Origin: Flavobacteriales bacterium
GTDB taxonomy: Bacteria > Bacteroidota > Bacteroidia > Flavobacteriales_D > Crocinitomicaceae
Direction: 5' to 3'
Assembly: GCA_947461185.1 (NCBI GenBank)
Contig: CANHJY010000100.1
Coordinates: 1-7,069, forward strand
Length of the DNA: 7,069 nucleotides
Below are positions 1 to 7,062 of this stretch, in pieces (within the stretch, counting starts at the first letter, position 1; every line of letters starts with the position of its first letter). Under the pieces are notes generated by a model. That model searched no databases, was not told where the DNA came from, and was given only the letters and a program-made list of their open reading frames with translations. Made by a program: the position numbers and the translations under genes.

Positions 1-1898
1 ACCACCCAATCGGATTGAGAACTTTCATTTTTTACTTGTGCAGAGAAGCTGTTAAACCCGATTCGAATAGTCGATATTCGCAATGTGTCTGGATTAATAT
101 TGATTTTTTCATGTTTTGTATTCCAAGCAGCATTGGCTTTTGGAATTAATGAAGTTGAAACATCAGAGGAAATTTCATACATCAAACGATTCTCCTTCGA
201 AAAAACAATATTTCCATTTTTTTCAATTTGATTGAATTTTGAAAATTGCGTCTGGTTGTGTCCGTCAAATGTCAATTTTTTATGAAAAGTCGCCGTGTTT
301 CTCCACAAACCTTCCAATTTGGGCTCATAGTTTTCGATGAGGTTTTTATAAGGAATTGTTGTCAATTTTTGGTCAGCTTCAAGGGGAAGATTGTTAAAGT
401 AATCATCATAACTGGAGTTCTTGTTTGGATAATGTATGGTGTAGGATGAGCTGACTTGGCTGTAAATCAGTAAATCGAATACCAAGAGTAGCAATAAAAC
501 GTTTTTGAAATTGTTGATTTTTCTGAGTGCGAGAAGGCAAGTTATACAACATGTCAAAATCGCAATCGAATTATAGAATAATAAAGTGCGAATCGACAAA
601 TCGGGCGATGGCAGATTGGCTTTGAACACATTAAAAAATGTGGATGTTTCTTCAGGATAGCGAAATATAAAACCAGCGATGACCAAAATTCCAATTACTA
701 CACTAATTCCCCATAGAATGACTTTAGTTTGTTTTTCATTTAATTCTGGTTTCCATCTTTCAAATGAAATCCCAGCTAAGACGGTAATAATTAATATGAT
801 GTAAACTCTGAAAATTGAGGGGTGCCTGAACAATCCAAAACCCGGCAATTCATAAATAAATTTGTAAAATGGGGTTGCACCACCGGCGGCAATTAAAAAG
901 AAAAGTACTAAAGAAATCCAAAGCCATTTGATTTGAAATTCTTTGATGTATCGAAAACTGAATAAAAAGAAAAGAAAAGGAATAAATCCGATATAGGCAC
1001 TGCGCATGGTCATGTCTGTATTTCCAAAGAATTCAGAATTAGCTAAAGTGGTGTATGGAAATAAAAAAGAAATATACTCTTGGTAATCAAAAGGATTTTC
1101 GAGTAAAAAATTGGAGTACGGTAATTTTTCAGCACGCTGAAAATAGGGTAAAAACTCATACAAGGCAACAATAAATGGCAGTAACATTACTATAATAAGT
1201 GCTGTTCCAACGCATATTTTTTTCCAATTGCCCTTTATAAAATCTAGATTGGAGAAAGTTTTCTTTTTAATGAGAAAGAAAATGAAAAGTATGGCTAAAA
1301 CATAAATTAATATTATCGTAAATGCAGGGCTTGCAGCTGTAGCGTGCAAAACAATATAAAATGCAAACCACAAGTAATTTTTCCAGTTATGAATAAAAAG
1401 TAATTGATGGAAATGGAACAATATATGGGGCAAAAATGCTGCGCCAGCAATAAATATCATGATTTGTGAAGTGCCAATCATGAATCCTGAAAGGCCATAA
1501 GAAATGGCAATTAAAAGCTTCGTTGTATTTTCTTTAACGAATAGTGAGGCTAATTTATATGCGCCAAGAATACCGACGATATAATAGAAAAGGAGTTCTG
1601 CTGTAAGTGAGGTAGTATTATAATTTCCAAACAAATGTATAATCCAAACAATAGGGTTGTACATGCCATTTTGCATATCAGCGTATGCGGGATAACCAAA
1701 ATGCTGAAAAGGATTCCAAAGCGGCCATTCGCCATTTTGATAAGACCAATTCACAAAATATCTGTAGGGAAGGTAACAATCAATATTATCCCATTTAGGA
1801 ATGTATTGGAATGTACTTAATGGCCAAAATGCTATTAAAGCTATAGAGATGAGCAAAAAATGCCATTTGTATTTACTTGCTTTAACAATGAAGTTCAT
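1..1898 (-). CDS. YfhO-like polytopic membrane protein, GT-C glycosyltransferase type (3' end cut by window edge)
   Basis: An uninterrupted frame runs from ATG at 1898 to the left edge: 632 complete codons with no stop, so the C-terminus is missing. The protein is very hydrophobic, with a first membrane segment around residues 12-30 and roughly ten more up to about residue 480, then a soluble part rich in charged residues. Family-like motifs are visible: acidic WDNID (36-40) in the first extracytoplasmic loop, PLWNPFQHFGYP (59-70) followed by YNP (80-82), and FRHPSIFR (357-364). The WNP/GYP pattern is typical of Bacteroidota proteins of the YfhO family. In Bacillus, YfhO is involved in glycosylating lipoteichoic acid; Gram-negative members presumably transfer sugar from a lipid-linked donor outside the inner membrane, but the substrate here is unknown. 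The soluble C-terminal part ends near SDWVV, so perhaps the last hundred or so residues are lost. There is no clear Shine-Dalgarno. Family assignment is fairly secure; activity is inferred. Confidence 0.85.
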   Translation of the reverse strand, partial: MNFIVKASKYKWHFLLISIALIAFWPLSTFQYIPKWDNIDCYLPYRYFVNWSYQNGEWPLWNPFQHFGYPAYADMQNGMYNPIVWIIHLFGNYNTTSLTAELLFYYIVGILGAYKLASLFVKENTTKLLIAISYGLSGFMIGTSQIMIFIAGAAFLPHILFHFHQLLFIHNWKNYLWFAFYIVLHATAASPAFTIILIYVLAILFIFFLIKKKTFSNLDFIKGNWKKICVGTALIIVMLLPFIVALYEFLPYFQRAEKLPYSNFLLENPFDYQEYISFLFPYTTLANSEFFGNTDMTMRSAYIGFIPFLFFLFSFRYIKEFQIKWLWISLVLFFLIAAGGATPFYKFIYELPGFGLFRHPSIFRVYIILIITVLAGISFERWKPELNEKQTKVILWGISVVIGILVIAGFIFRYPEETSTFFNVFKANLPSPDLSIRTLLFYNSIAILTCCITCLLALRKINNFKNVLLLLLVFDLLIYSQVSSSYTIHYPNKNSSYDDYFNNLPLEADQKLTTIPYKNLIENYEPKLEGLWRNTATFHKKLTFDGHNQTQFSKFNQIEKNGNIVFSKENRLMYEISSDVSTSLIPKANAAWNTKHEKININPDTLRISTIRIGFNSFSAQVKNESSQSDWV

Positions 1899-1953
1899 AT
1901 TCGAGACGAATTTAATAATTAATCGCTGCTATTACCATAACGACTTTTAATAA

Positions 1954-1983
1954 TTGAATTTTTCAAAAATTGATTTAATTTTG
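1954..1983 (+). promoter_or_regulatory. Bacteroidota-type promoter, TTG-N19-TAATTTTG
   Basis: TTG at 1954-1956 is followed after exactly 19 bases by TAATTTTG at 1976-1983, a full match to the TAnnTTTG -7 element known from Flavobacterium and Bacteroides, with a -33 TTG at the usual distance. The -7 element ends only five bases before the ATG at 1989, so transcription would be expected to start at or within a few bases of the start codon, giving a leaderless or almost leaderless message. The match is seen directly; the start site is inferred. Confidence 0.6.
1957..1971. repeat. 15-bp AT-rich palindrome in promoter spacer
   Basis: AATTTTT-C-AAAAATT is a perfect inverted repeat with 7-base arms around a single C, lying between the -33 and -7 elements of the promoter of the small secreted-protein gene. 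It could be an operator half-site pair, but short A/T palindromes arise easily by chance in DNA of this composition. Confidence 0.3.
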
Positions 1984-1988
1984 AAGCA

Positions 1989-2372
1989 ATGAGAACAATT
2001 CTTTTTCTTTTTTTAGTAATTGGCAGTTCTGCTTTTTCGCAAAGTACATTAACGCTTAAAAAAAAGTATTATGGTCAATATTCTGGTGAAATTCCAGCAT
2101 ATTCCTTCGAAACAGAAGATGGTGCAATTGATGTTTCAGCTTGCTCAATACAAATAGCAATAAACGAAGATGAGATCAAATTTGAAATAGGTCAGAATAA
2201 ATTTCAAGGAACCTTCAAGGTAATGTTTGAAGCCAATAATTATTTTTTACTGGATTGCTTGATTCCGAATCAAAAGGCTACTGAAAGGGTTATGGTTTTC
2301 AAAAAGGGAAAGAAAATTTCAAGAGATGGCCTATATCCACAACCAATGTCTTTCCTGAAAAAGATAAAGTAA
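1989..2372 (+). CDS. Small secreted protein of unknown function
   Basis: This 127-residue protein begins with a clear type I signal peptide: short basic start MR, hydrophobic stretch ILFLFLVIG, and an AFS|Q cleavage site near residue 17, with Q at +1 as is common in Bacteroidota. There is no lipobox cysteine. The mature part (about 110 residues) has alternating polar and hydrophobic stretches suggesting beta strands, two cysteines (52 and 90) that might form a disulfide, and a basic C-terminal tail ending PMSFLKKIK. It is too short for a T9SS sorting domain and shows none, so it is probably periplasmic. I recognise no family. The gene stands alone on the plus strand with its own promoter, diverges from the YfhO-like gene and converges on the sensor kinase. 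The start is set by the signal peptide; no Shine-Dalgarno is visible. That it is a real gene is well supported by the signal peptide and promoter. Confidence 0.85.
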   Translation: MRTILFLFLVIGSSAFSQSTLTLKKKYYGQYSGEIPAYSFETEDGAIDVSACSIQIAINEDEIKFEIGQNKFQGTFKVMFEANNYFLLDCLIPNQKATERVMVFKKGKKISRDGLYPQPMSFLKKIK

Positions 2373-2373
2373 A

Positions 2374-3753
2374 TTATTCATGTTTCATCGGAAGCCAGAT
2401 TGTAAAGGTTGTTCCCTCTCCAATTTTACTTTTGACTTCTATCTTACCTAAATGCTCTTCAACGATTAATTTTACGTAAAAAAGACCTAACCCAAAACCT
2501 TTAACATTGTGCAGATTGCCTGTTGGGACCCTGTAAAATTTATCAAAAATCATTTTAATGTCTTCCTTCTTTATTCCAATACCATTATCTGAAATTTCAA
2601 TCAAAAAACCATTGTTTTTATTGTCAGTATTAATAGTAATTTTCGGATCCATCTCGCAATACTTGATAGCATTATCGAGTAAATTATAAATTACGTTGGT
2701 GATGTGAACGGCATCAGCATAGATGATTGGCTCAGCTGCATCTAGTTTTAAATTAATCGCTACACCATTTCCAAGTTGATTCAATGTAAAGTTCTCTTTT
2801 GCCTCTTCCAACAATTCATGCATGTTCAATGCTGTTTTTTTCAATGTAATTTTCTCTTGATCCAGTTTCGCAACATTCAGAACCCTTTCAACTTGATCTT
2901 CGAGTCTTTTATTTTCTTTGTGAATGATTCCGACATAGCGGTAAAATTTTTCCCTATCGGCTGTAAAATCACCTTTTAAAATCATTTCACTTGAAAGTGC
3001 AATTGTAGAAATAGGTGTTTTCAATTCATGAGTCATGTTATTGATGAAATCATTTTTTATCTCCGAAAGTCTTTTTTGACGTATCATCACGGAAATCGTG
3101 TATCCAAAAAATAGCAATATCAAAATGCCAATTATTGAAATATATATCCATGGAGAAATTGCATTTGGTTGATTAATATTGGATTCAAATTTTACATTGG
3201 GAAAGATTACGGTAAAGTAATGCCCGTCTTGTTTCCAATCCAATTTTTTAGCGGTTTCATTTACTGTTTTGTCAGAAATTGGCACATATCCCTTGGCTTT
3301 ATCATAATTCACAACATTGCCATAAACAATCGAATCCCTGAAACAATCATAAATACCATATTTAAAATCTTGATGAATGGTTTGATTATTTAATTCCCTT
3401 GTAAGTAATGTCTGAAGATAAAATAACAAAGGATCAACCTCCATGATATCATAACCTTTGATTTCATCATTAATGTCTACAACAAAATAATTCGATTTCA
3501 CCTGCTTGACATCGTCATTAATATCGGAATTATCAGATTTTTTATCGTAGAAATTGTTCAGTACATTCCGAAGGGCAACGTGCACATCTTTAGAAAATTG
3601 ACGTTGATTTAAACTGTCTTCTCGTTGTTGAATAGCAATACTTGTTCTTTGTATTTCAACAGTTTTTCTAATCCAAAATACTTGAACAATTAAAATACTG
3701 GAAAGCGAAAGAATTCCTAATAATACAACTGTATTGATACTTTTAATTTTCAA
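2374..3753 (-). CDS. Transmembrane sensor histidine kinase, RprX-like, TTG start
   Basis: The 459-residue protein has a first membrane helix (about 8-28), an extracytoplasmic sensor region (about 29-199) with no recognised ligand-binding fold, a second helix (about 201-224), then cytoplasmic kinase domains. The HisKA H-box is THELKTP with phosphoacceptor His242. The ATPase part has the N-box NLLDNAIKY (357-365, Asn361), G1 DNGIG (389-393), F-box FDKFYR (403-408) and G2 GFGLGL (419-424). All key residues are present, so it should be active. It should autophosphorylate on His242 and pass phosphate to a response regulator. The architecture and sensor region resemble RprX of Bacteroides, whose partner is the OmpR-type RprY, but no regulator gene is adjacent here. 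The start is TTG: the frame has a TAA five codons upstream, no ATG before residue 104 in a non-membrane region, and AAAAGG five bases before the TTG. The gene lies 45 bp downstream of the T9SS cargo gene on the same strand. Confidence 0.95.
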   Translation of the reverse strand: MKIKSINTVVLLGILSLSSILIVQVFWIRKTVEIQRTSIAIQQREDSLNQRQFSKDVHVALRNVLNNFYDKKSDNSDINDDVKQVKSNYFVVDINDEIKGYDIMEVDPLLFYLQTLLTRELNNQTIHQDFKYGIYDCFRDSIVYGNVVNYDKAKGYVPISDKTVNETAKKLDWKQDGHYFTVIFPNVKFESNINQPNAISPWIYISIIGILILLFFGYTISVMIRQKRLSEIKNDFINNMTHELKTPISTIALSSEMILKGDFTADREKFYRYVGIIHKENKRLEDQVERVLNVAKLDQEKITLKKTALNMHELLEEAKENFTLNQLGNGVAINLKLDAAEPIIYADAVHITNVIYNLLDNAIKYCEMDPKITINTDNKNNGFLIEISDNGIGIKKEDIKMIFDKFYRVPTGNLHNVKGFGLGLFYVKLIVEEHLGKIEVKSKIGEGTTFTIWLPMKHE

Positions 3754-3758
3754 GTTAA

Positions 3759-3764
3759 CCTTTT
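3759..3764 (-). promoter_or_regulatory. Shine-Dalgarno-like AAAAGG deciding the TTG start
   Basis: On the minus strand AAAAGG sits five bases before the TTG at 3753. A stop codon in the same frame lies 15 bases before the TTG, and the predicted first membrane helix begins a few residues after it. Together these favour TTG over any downstream start. Confidence 0.5.
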
Positions 3765-3776
3765 GAATTTAATACG

Positions 3777-3810
3777 TAAAGTTAGGTAAATTATGTGTTT
3801 ATCTAATCAA
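3777..3810 (-). promoter_or_regulatory. Candidate promoter for the sensor kinase
   Basis: On the minus strand TTG (3810-3808) is followed after 23 bases by TAACTTTA (3784-3777), a 7-of-8 match to TAnnTTTG. Spacing is at the long end of the accepted range. Transcription would begin roughly ten bases before the AAAAGG site. The -33 element lies inside the last codons of the upstream cargo gene. It is a weak call, made mainly because it would allow the kinase to be expressed apart from the cargo gene. Confidence 0.3.
3782..3806. repeat. Imperfect inverted repeat TTAGGTAAA-N7-TTTATCTAA
   Basis: Nine-base arms match at eight positions around a 7-base centre (TTATGTG). The repeat covers the stop codon of the cargo gene and most of the spacer of the candidate kinase promoter. 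It has no following T-run and only two G/C positions in one arm, so it is a poor intrinsic terminator. As double-stranded DNA it has the shape of an operator for a dimeric regulator. Its function is unproven. Confidence 0.4.
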
Positions 3811-6639
3811 GGTTATACTGCCATGCTTAACTTCCTGTTCACTTTCAAATACATAAAAGTAAACTCCAGGTAGGAGTTCGTTACCGCTTGTGTCTTCACC
3901 CTTAAATCCGCCAATCGATAGGTTATCCATTTTAAATACTTCAATTCCCCAACGATTCAAAATCCGCACTGTGAATTCATTACAGTTTGAAAATAAAGGG
4001 TCAATTAACCATTCATCATTGGTCTGGTCATTATTCGCGGTTAACACATTGGGAATATTGAGTTCTTCAATTGAAATAGAAGGAATAACATTGAAGTTGA
4101 AAGGAAAATCATATTGACAATTATTGGCAGTAAATATCTCTAAAGTTCCATTATATTCACCTGCTGTTCCAAATTCGACAGTGAATTGATTATCCGAACT
4201 TAAGATGTTGTTTTCGATTATCCAGTTTAATGAATCTACAGTATTATTTCCAGAATTTAAAGCAACATCAAATGTTACTTTGCCGCAACCATCATCAATA
4301 GATAGGTTCGCTTGAGGAATATTATATACTGTAATTGATTGGCTTATGGTATCCATACAATTGTAATTGGAATAAGCACTGAGTACCACGTTATATGTTC
4401 CAGGTGTTGAATAGGTATGTGAATCATCTCCGCTATTTCCAGTCGCTCCATCACCGAAATCAATGTTTTCAGTTATAAAATCTATGGAATTTGGATTGCC
4501 CGACCACGATGAATTACTTGTAAAATCAATTGTAGCACCGTCGCACAAGTCTATCCAAGAGAAATCAGCAATGGGCCATGGATGAAATGTAACATTAAAA
4601 GTATCTGTTCCTAAGCAACCATGTTGTGATAAAACACTTACATAAAAGGTGTCGGTAATATCTGGGGTATTGGATGAATTGATAATATTCGTTGGATTCG
4701 TGGTTGAAAGTATATTGTTATTGATGTCATACCACGTAATTGAACCAAAAGGATCTGAATTGTCAAGTGTTACAAAAGCTTCAAAATTTATTGATGTGCC
4801 ACAGATTGCTGTTGAACCCGTATAATCAGGAATAGGATTAGTGTATACTTGAGTTTCAAAGTTTACTGAATTTGAAATACATTCCCCTAAATTGGAAGCA
4901 ATGCTTATTTCGACAAGTCCTGTTGGTGGTGTCGGTAAAGTAATAGTGTCTGAATTTGACAAGCTATTTCCTGAGGCATCTAACCAAGTGAAGGTGTAAG
5001 GGCTAGTAACATCATTCCAAAACTGGACATCCTCCCCTTCACATACAGGTCCATTGGAAAATATTTGAGGTGTAGGAGGGGTGTCAATAACTGAAATCAC
5101 TAATGAATCCGCCAAAAGATCGCAAGCTCCAGGCAGGTTTCCTGAGACAATATATTGACCAGAATTTTGAACTTGTGCGTTTGTAATAATTACGGTATCC
5201 CCAATGAAACTGAATCCATTCGGACCAGTCCATTCATAAGTTGCGCCAGGCAAATTATTAGTAACTAAATTAACAGTGTCACCAACGCAAAATGATTCGT
5301 CATTTGCCTGAATAGAATAACTTAACGATGCAAAGTCACTAAAATAACCAAATCTGCATCCTGAACTAGCTCCACCATGAATAAGTCCCAAATGAAATTT
5401 ATGCGTTGGGTTTTCAATTCTCGCTGCTTGCAAGGCACCTAATAAGCCAGATGCATCAATTTGAGCATACATCCACGTGTTGCCGGTTCCAGGAACAAAA
5501 TTGAAACTAGCTGGATTGATAACACCAGGGGCACCATTAAAAAGAAAATTTCCTTCTCCACCCGTTGGCACGAGTAAATTAACAGCAAAAAACTCATTGG
5601 TTGACCGAACAAAAGCAACGGTATTTGAACCTGTGCAAACAATTGGTGGCAGGATCGCTTCACCAACCTCACATCCAAAACCTGATTGATGCAATAAATA
5701 AACAGGAGCCGAACTTTGAATATATGCCGTCGGATTACTTAAAGTGTGAACATAAGTTTGTGATGCATTTACCGTTCCAACGGCAACCCCGTCTATCGTT
5801 ATTTGCGTATTATTGGTAACGCCAAGGATATATAATTTATCTGGACCATTTAAATATCCTTTTATTGCAATATACTCTTCACCTATTACACTTGTTGGAA
5901 TTAATTGGTCTCCCATTAAATCAGCACATCCACCGTAAGGCGTTCCTTGAGCAGTATCATCTGAAAGTGTGACTGCAACGGGTTTATCAGCTATGACTAC
6001 TGAGCCCCCTAAATGCTGATTGGCCGCGGTACTTGAAGCCTCAGCACAATAAGTTTGCCCCTCATTAAGGATTATTGTAAACGGCACATTAGCCACATGA
6101 CCAACTATATTCTGCGTTGGAATAATCGTGATTGATGTATTATTTTCTGTTGCAACAATATTAAATGCAGATCTTGCGTAAGAGGCATTGGTTAAAAAAT
6201 TTTGGAAAGGAGTTAAGAAGGATATTCCTAGTGAGTTTTTACCTTTCAAAGAAAAAATGTCAGGGTTACAATTACATGTTGGGTTAACCTCATAATATGC
6301 TGTAATAGGTGAAGTAGAGGTGATCTTGAATCCATAGTTTAAAACCGTATTTGCAGGTTTATTCTCGATAATATCAATCCAACTTGTTAAATCGACTGTC
6401 TGTGCAGCATTTGCCCCAAGATTTACGGTTTGAGCCGGAAAAAGGGGGTTCGCTGGTTGAGTAATTGTGATTGTTGCAGGATTTCCTAAAGATGCAAAAC
6501 GAAATACAATTGGCCGATCTCCATGGGTTTGGGCAACCTCGGGAGCTACAAACCAGAAAATTGTATCCAATTGTGCATTTAAACGCTGGAGACTTAAAAG
6601 GGAGAAAAATATAAAAAAATAGAGACGCTTCATCTTCAT
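3799..6639 (-). CDS. T9SS type B cargo protein with IgGFc-binding-type N-terminal domain and Ig/PKD repeats
   Basis: This 946-residue protein is exported. Residues 1-22 are a signal peptide with cleavage near LNA|Q. Residues about 105-425 resemble the IgGFc-binding N-terminal domain (the region first named from human FCGBP), with the typical SPITAYYEVN, VATENNTSITIIPT, GQTY and DKPVAV stretches and several cysteines (122, 124, 198, 238, 323, 335, 428). Two or three Ig-like modules follow (about 442-517, 518-600, 601-686), each opening with a cysteine motif such as CVGD or CEGE. A PKD domain (about 687-772) carries FGDG and TYSTPGTYNVVL, and a further degenerate PKD-like module spans about 775-853. 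The C-terminus (about 858-946) is a type B sorting domain: IPNVLTANNDQTND, RILNRWG, LPGVYFYV and final GSITLIR. Such proteins cross the outer membrane through the type IX system, usually with a SprF/PorP-type partner, and are released or attached at the surface. A role in adhesion or matrix binding is inferred. ATG at 6639 or 6633 (Met3) could each be the start; neither has a Shine-Dalgarno. Confidence 0.93.
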   Translation of the reverse strand: MKMKRLYFFIFFSLLSLQRLNAQLDTIFWFVAPEVAQTHGDRPIVFRFASLGNPATITITQPANPLFPAQTVNLGANAAQTVDLTSWIDIIENKPANTVLNYGFKITSTSPITAYYEVNPTCNCNPDIFSLKGKNSLGISFLTPFQNFLTNASYARSAFNIVATENNTSITIIPTQNIVGHVANVPFTIILNEGQTYCAEASSTAANQHLGGSVVIADKPVAVTLSDDTAQGTPYGGCADLMGDQLIPTSVIGEEYIAIKGYLNGPDKLYILGVTNNTQITIDGVAVGTVNASQTYVHTLSNPTAYIQSSAPVYLLHQSGFGCEVGEAILPPIVCTGSNTVAFVRSTNEFFAVNLLVPTGGEGNFLFNGAPGVINPASFNFVPGTGNTWMYAQIDASGLLGALQAARIENPTHKFHLGLIHGGASSGCRFGYFSDFASLSYSIQANDESFCVGDTVNLVTNNLPGATYEWTGPNGFSFIGDTVIITNAQVQNSGQYIVSGNLPGACDLLADSLVISVIDTPPTPQIFSNGPVCEGEDVQFWNDVTSPYTFTWLDASGNSLSNSDTITLPTPPTGLVEISIASNLGECISNSVNFETQVYTNPIPDYTGSTAICGTSINFEAFVTLDNSDPFGSITWYDINNNILSTTNPTNIINSSNTPDITDTFYVSVLSQHGCLGTDTFNVTFHPWPIADFSWIDLCDGATIDFTSNSSWSGNPNSIDFITENIDFGDGATGNSGDDSHTYSTPGTYNVVLSAYSNYNCMDTISQSITVYNIPQANLSIDDGCGKVTFDVALNSGNNTVDSLNWIIENNILSSDNQFTVEFGTAGEYNGTLEIFTANNCQYDFPFNFNVIPSISIEELNIPNVLTANNDQTNDEWLIDPLFSNCNEFTVRILNRWGIEVFKMDNLSIGGFKGEDTSGNELLPGVYFYVFESEQEVKHGSITLIR

Positions 6640-6798
6640 AAATTTTCAGTAATGGTCGTTAGCTTAAAAACAAAAAGTATTAAAATCTAGTACTCAACAC
6701 TTGCAATTATTAAATTTTTAATTGTTTTAAAATTAGGGCTTTTCATTGAAAAAAAAATATTTTTCCGTGTCATTATTTTATGTTTACAAAAAGTTAAA
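6640..6798. other. AT-rich divergent intergenic spacer
   Basis: These 159 bp separate the cargo gene from the small plus-strand ORF and should hold promoters for both. Only near-matches to the Bacteroidota -7 element are visible: TACTTTTTG on the minus strand (6679-6671, one base too long) and TATGTTTA on the plus strand (6779-6786), neither with a TTG at proper spacing. A run of nine A (6749-6757) leads into the palindrome AAAAATATTTTT (6753-6764). No RNA gene or strong hairpin is seen. Confidence 0.5.
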
Positions 6799-7062
6799 AT
6801 GCAAAAAATAAAAAATAGCGAAATTCAATTTTCTTCTCAAATGGTTCTTAAGGGTTCTTTAAATGCTTCCGAATTGAATAAAAGAAGGATCCCAGAATTG
6901 GGAAAATTGAAAATGCCCGCAAATACATCGAAAAACAAATGGATTCAGAAAGACTTGAAATATAAAATAGCCAAATGGAACCTAAATATGGTTTTTATTC
7001 CATCAGAACGCTCGATGGAATTTAATAAGATTGCCAATGTGCAACAATCCATGGAACAGTGA
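6799..7062 (+). CDS. Small basic hypothetical protein
   Basis: This is an 87-residue frame from ATG to TGA. The product is rich in Lys, Asn and Ser, basic overall, with no signal peptide, membrane segment or cysteine, so it is probably cytoplasmic. I recognise no family. Codon choice is similar to the other genes here, no minus-strand frame stays open across the same stretch, and the ATG follows a long A-rich leader of the kind common before Bacteroidota genes, which together favour a real gene. It has no Shine-Dalgarno and no convincing promoter, and only seven bases follow it in the window, so its context to the right is unknown. The middle section (about 27-60) is dense in Lys/Arg with a few Trp and could bind nucleic acid or a partner, but that is speculation. 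Confidence 0.5.
   Translation: MQKIKNSEIQFSSQMVLKGSLNASELNKRRIPELGKLKMPANTSKNKWIQKDLKYKIAKWNLNMVFIPSERSMEFNKIANVQQSMEQ

Noticed and set aside
246..449. 67-codon plus-strand frame with a hydrophobic C-terminal part
   Set aside because: It is antisense to the soluble C-terminal portion of the YfhO-like protein and has no promoter or ribosome site; best explained as a shadow.
1550..1820. Two 61-codon frames, one on each strand (1550-1735 minus, 1635-1820 plus)
   Set aside because: Both lie inside the long YfhO-like reading frame, which carries recognisable family motifs there; they are out-of-frame shadows.
2776..3393. Two plus-strand frames antisense to the kinase
   Set aside because: The kinase frame contains all expected motifs; the antisense frames are Phe/Ile-rich, as expected from the complement of Lys/Asn-rich coding sequence.
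4321..5300. Possible tandem DNA repeats in the Ig/PKD region of the cargo gene
   Set aside because: The modules resemble each other only as protein folds; I see no DNA-level repeat units of notable identity.
5439..5819. Three overlapping extra frames (one minus, two plus) stacked within the cargo gene
   Set aside because: They fall in the IgGFc-binding-type domain, whose own frame is well supported; the products are low in recognisable features and look like by-products of its Gly/Pro/Thr-rich codons.
6711..6764. AT-only inverted repeats and A-run as a terminator or origin-like element
   Set aside because: Low-complexity A/T sequence gives such palindromes by chance; there is no G/C stem followed by a T-run and no repeated box pattern.
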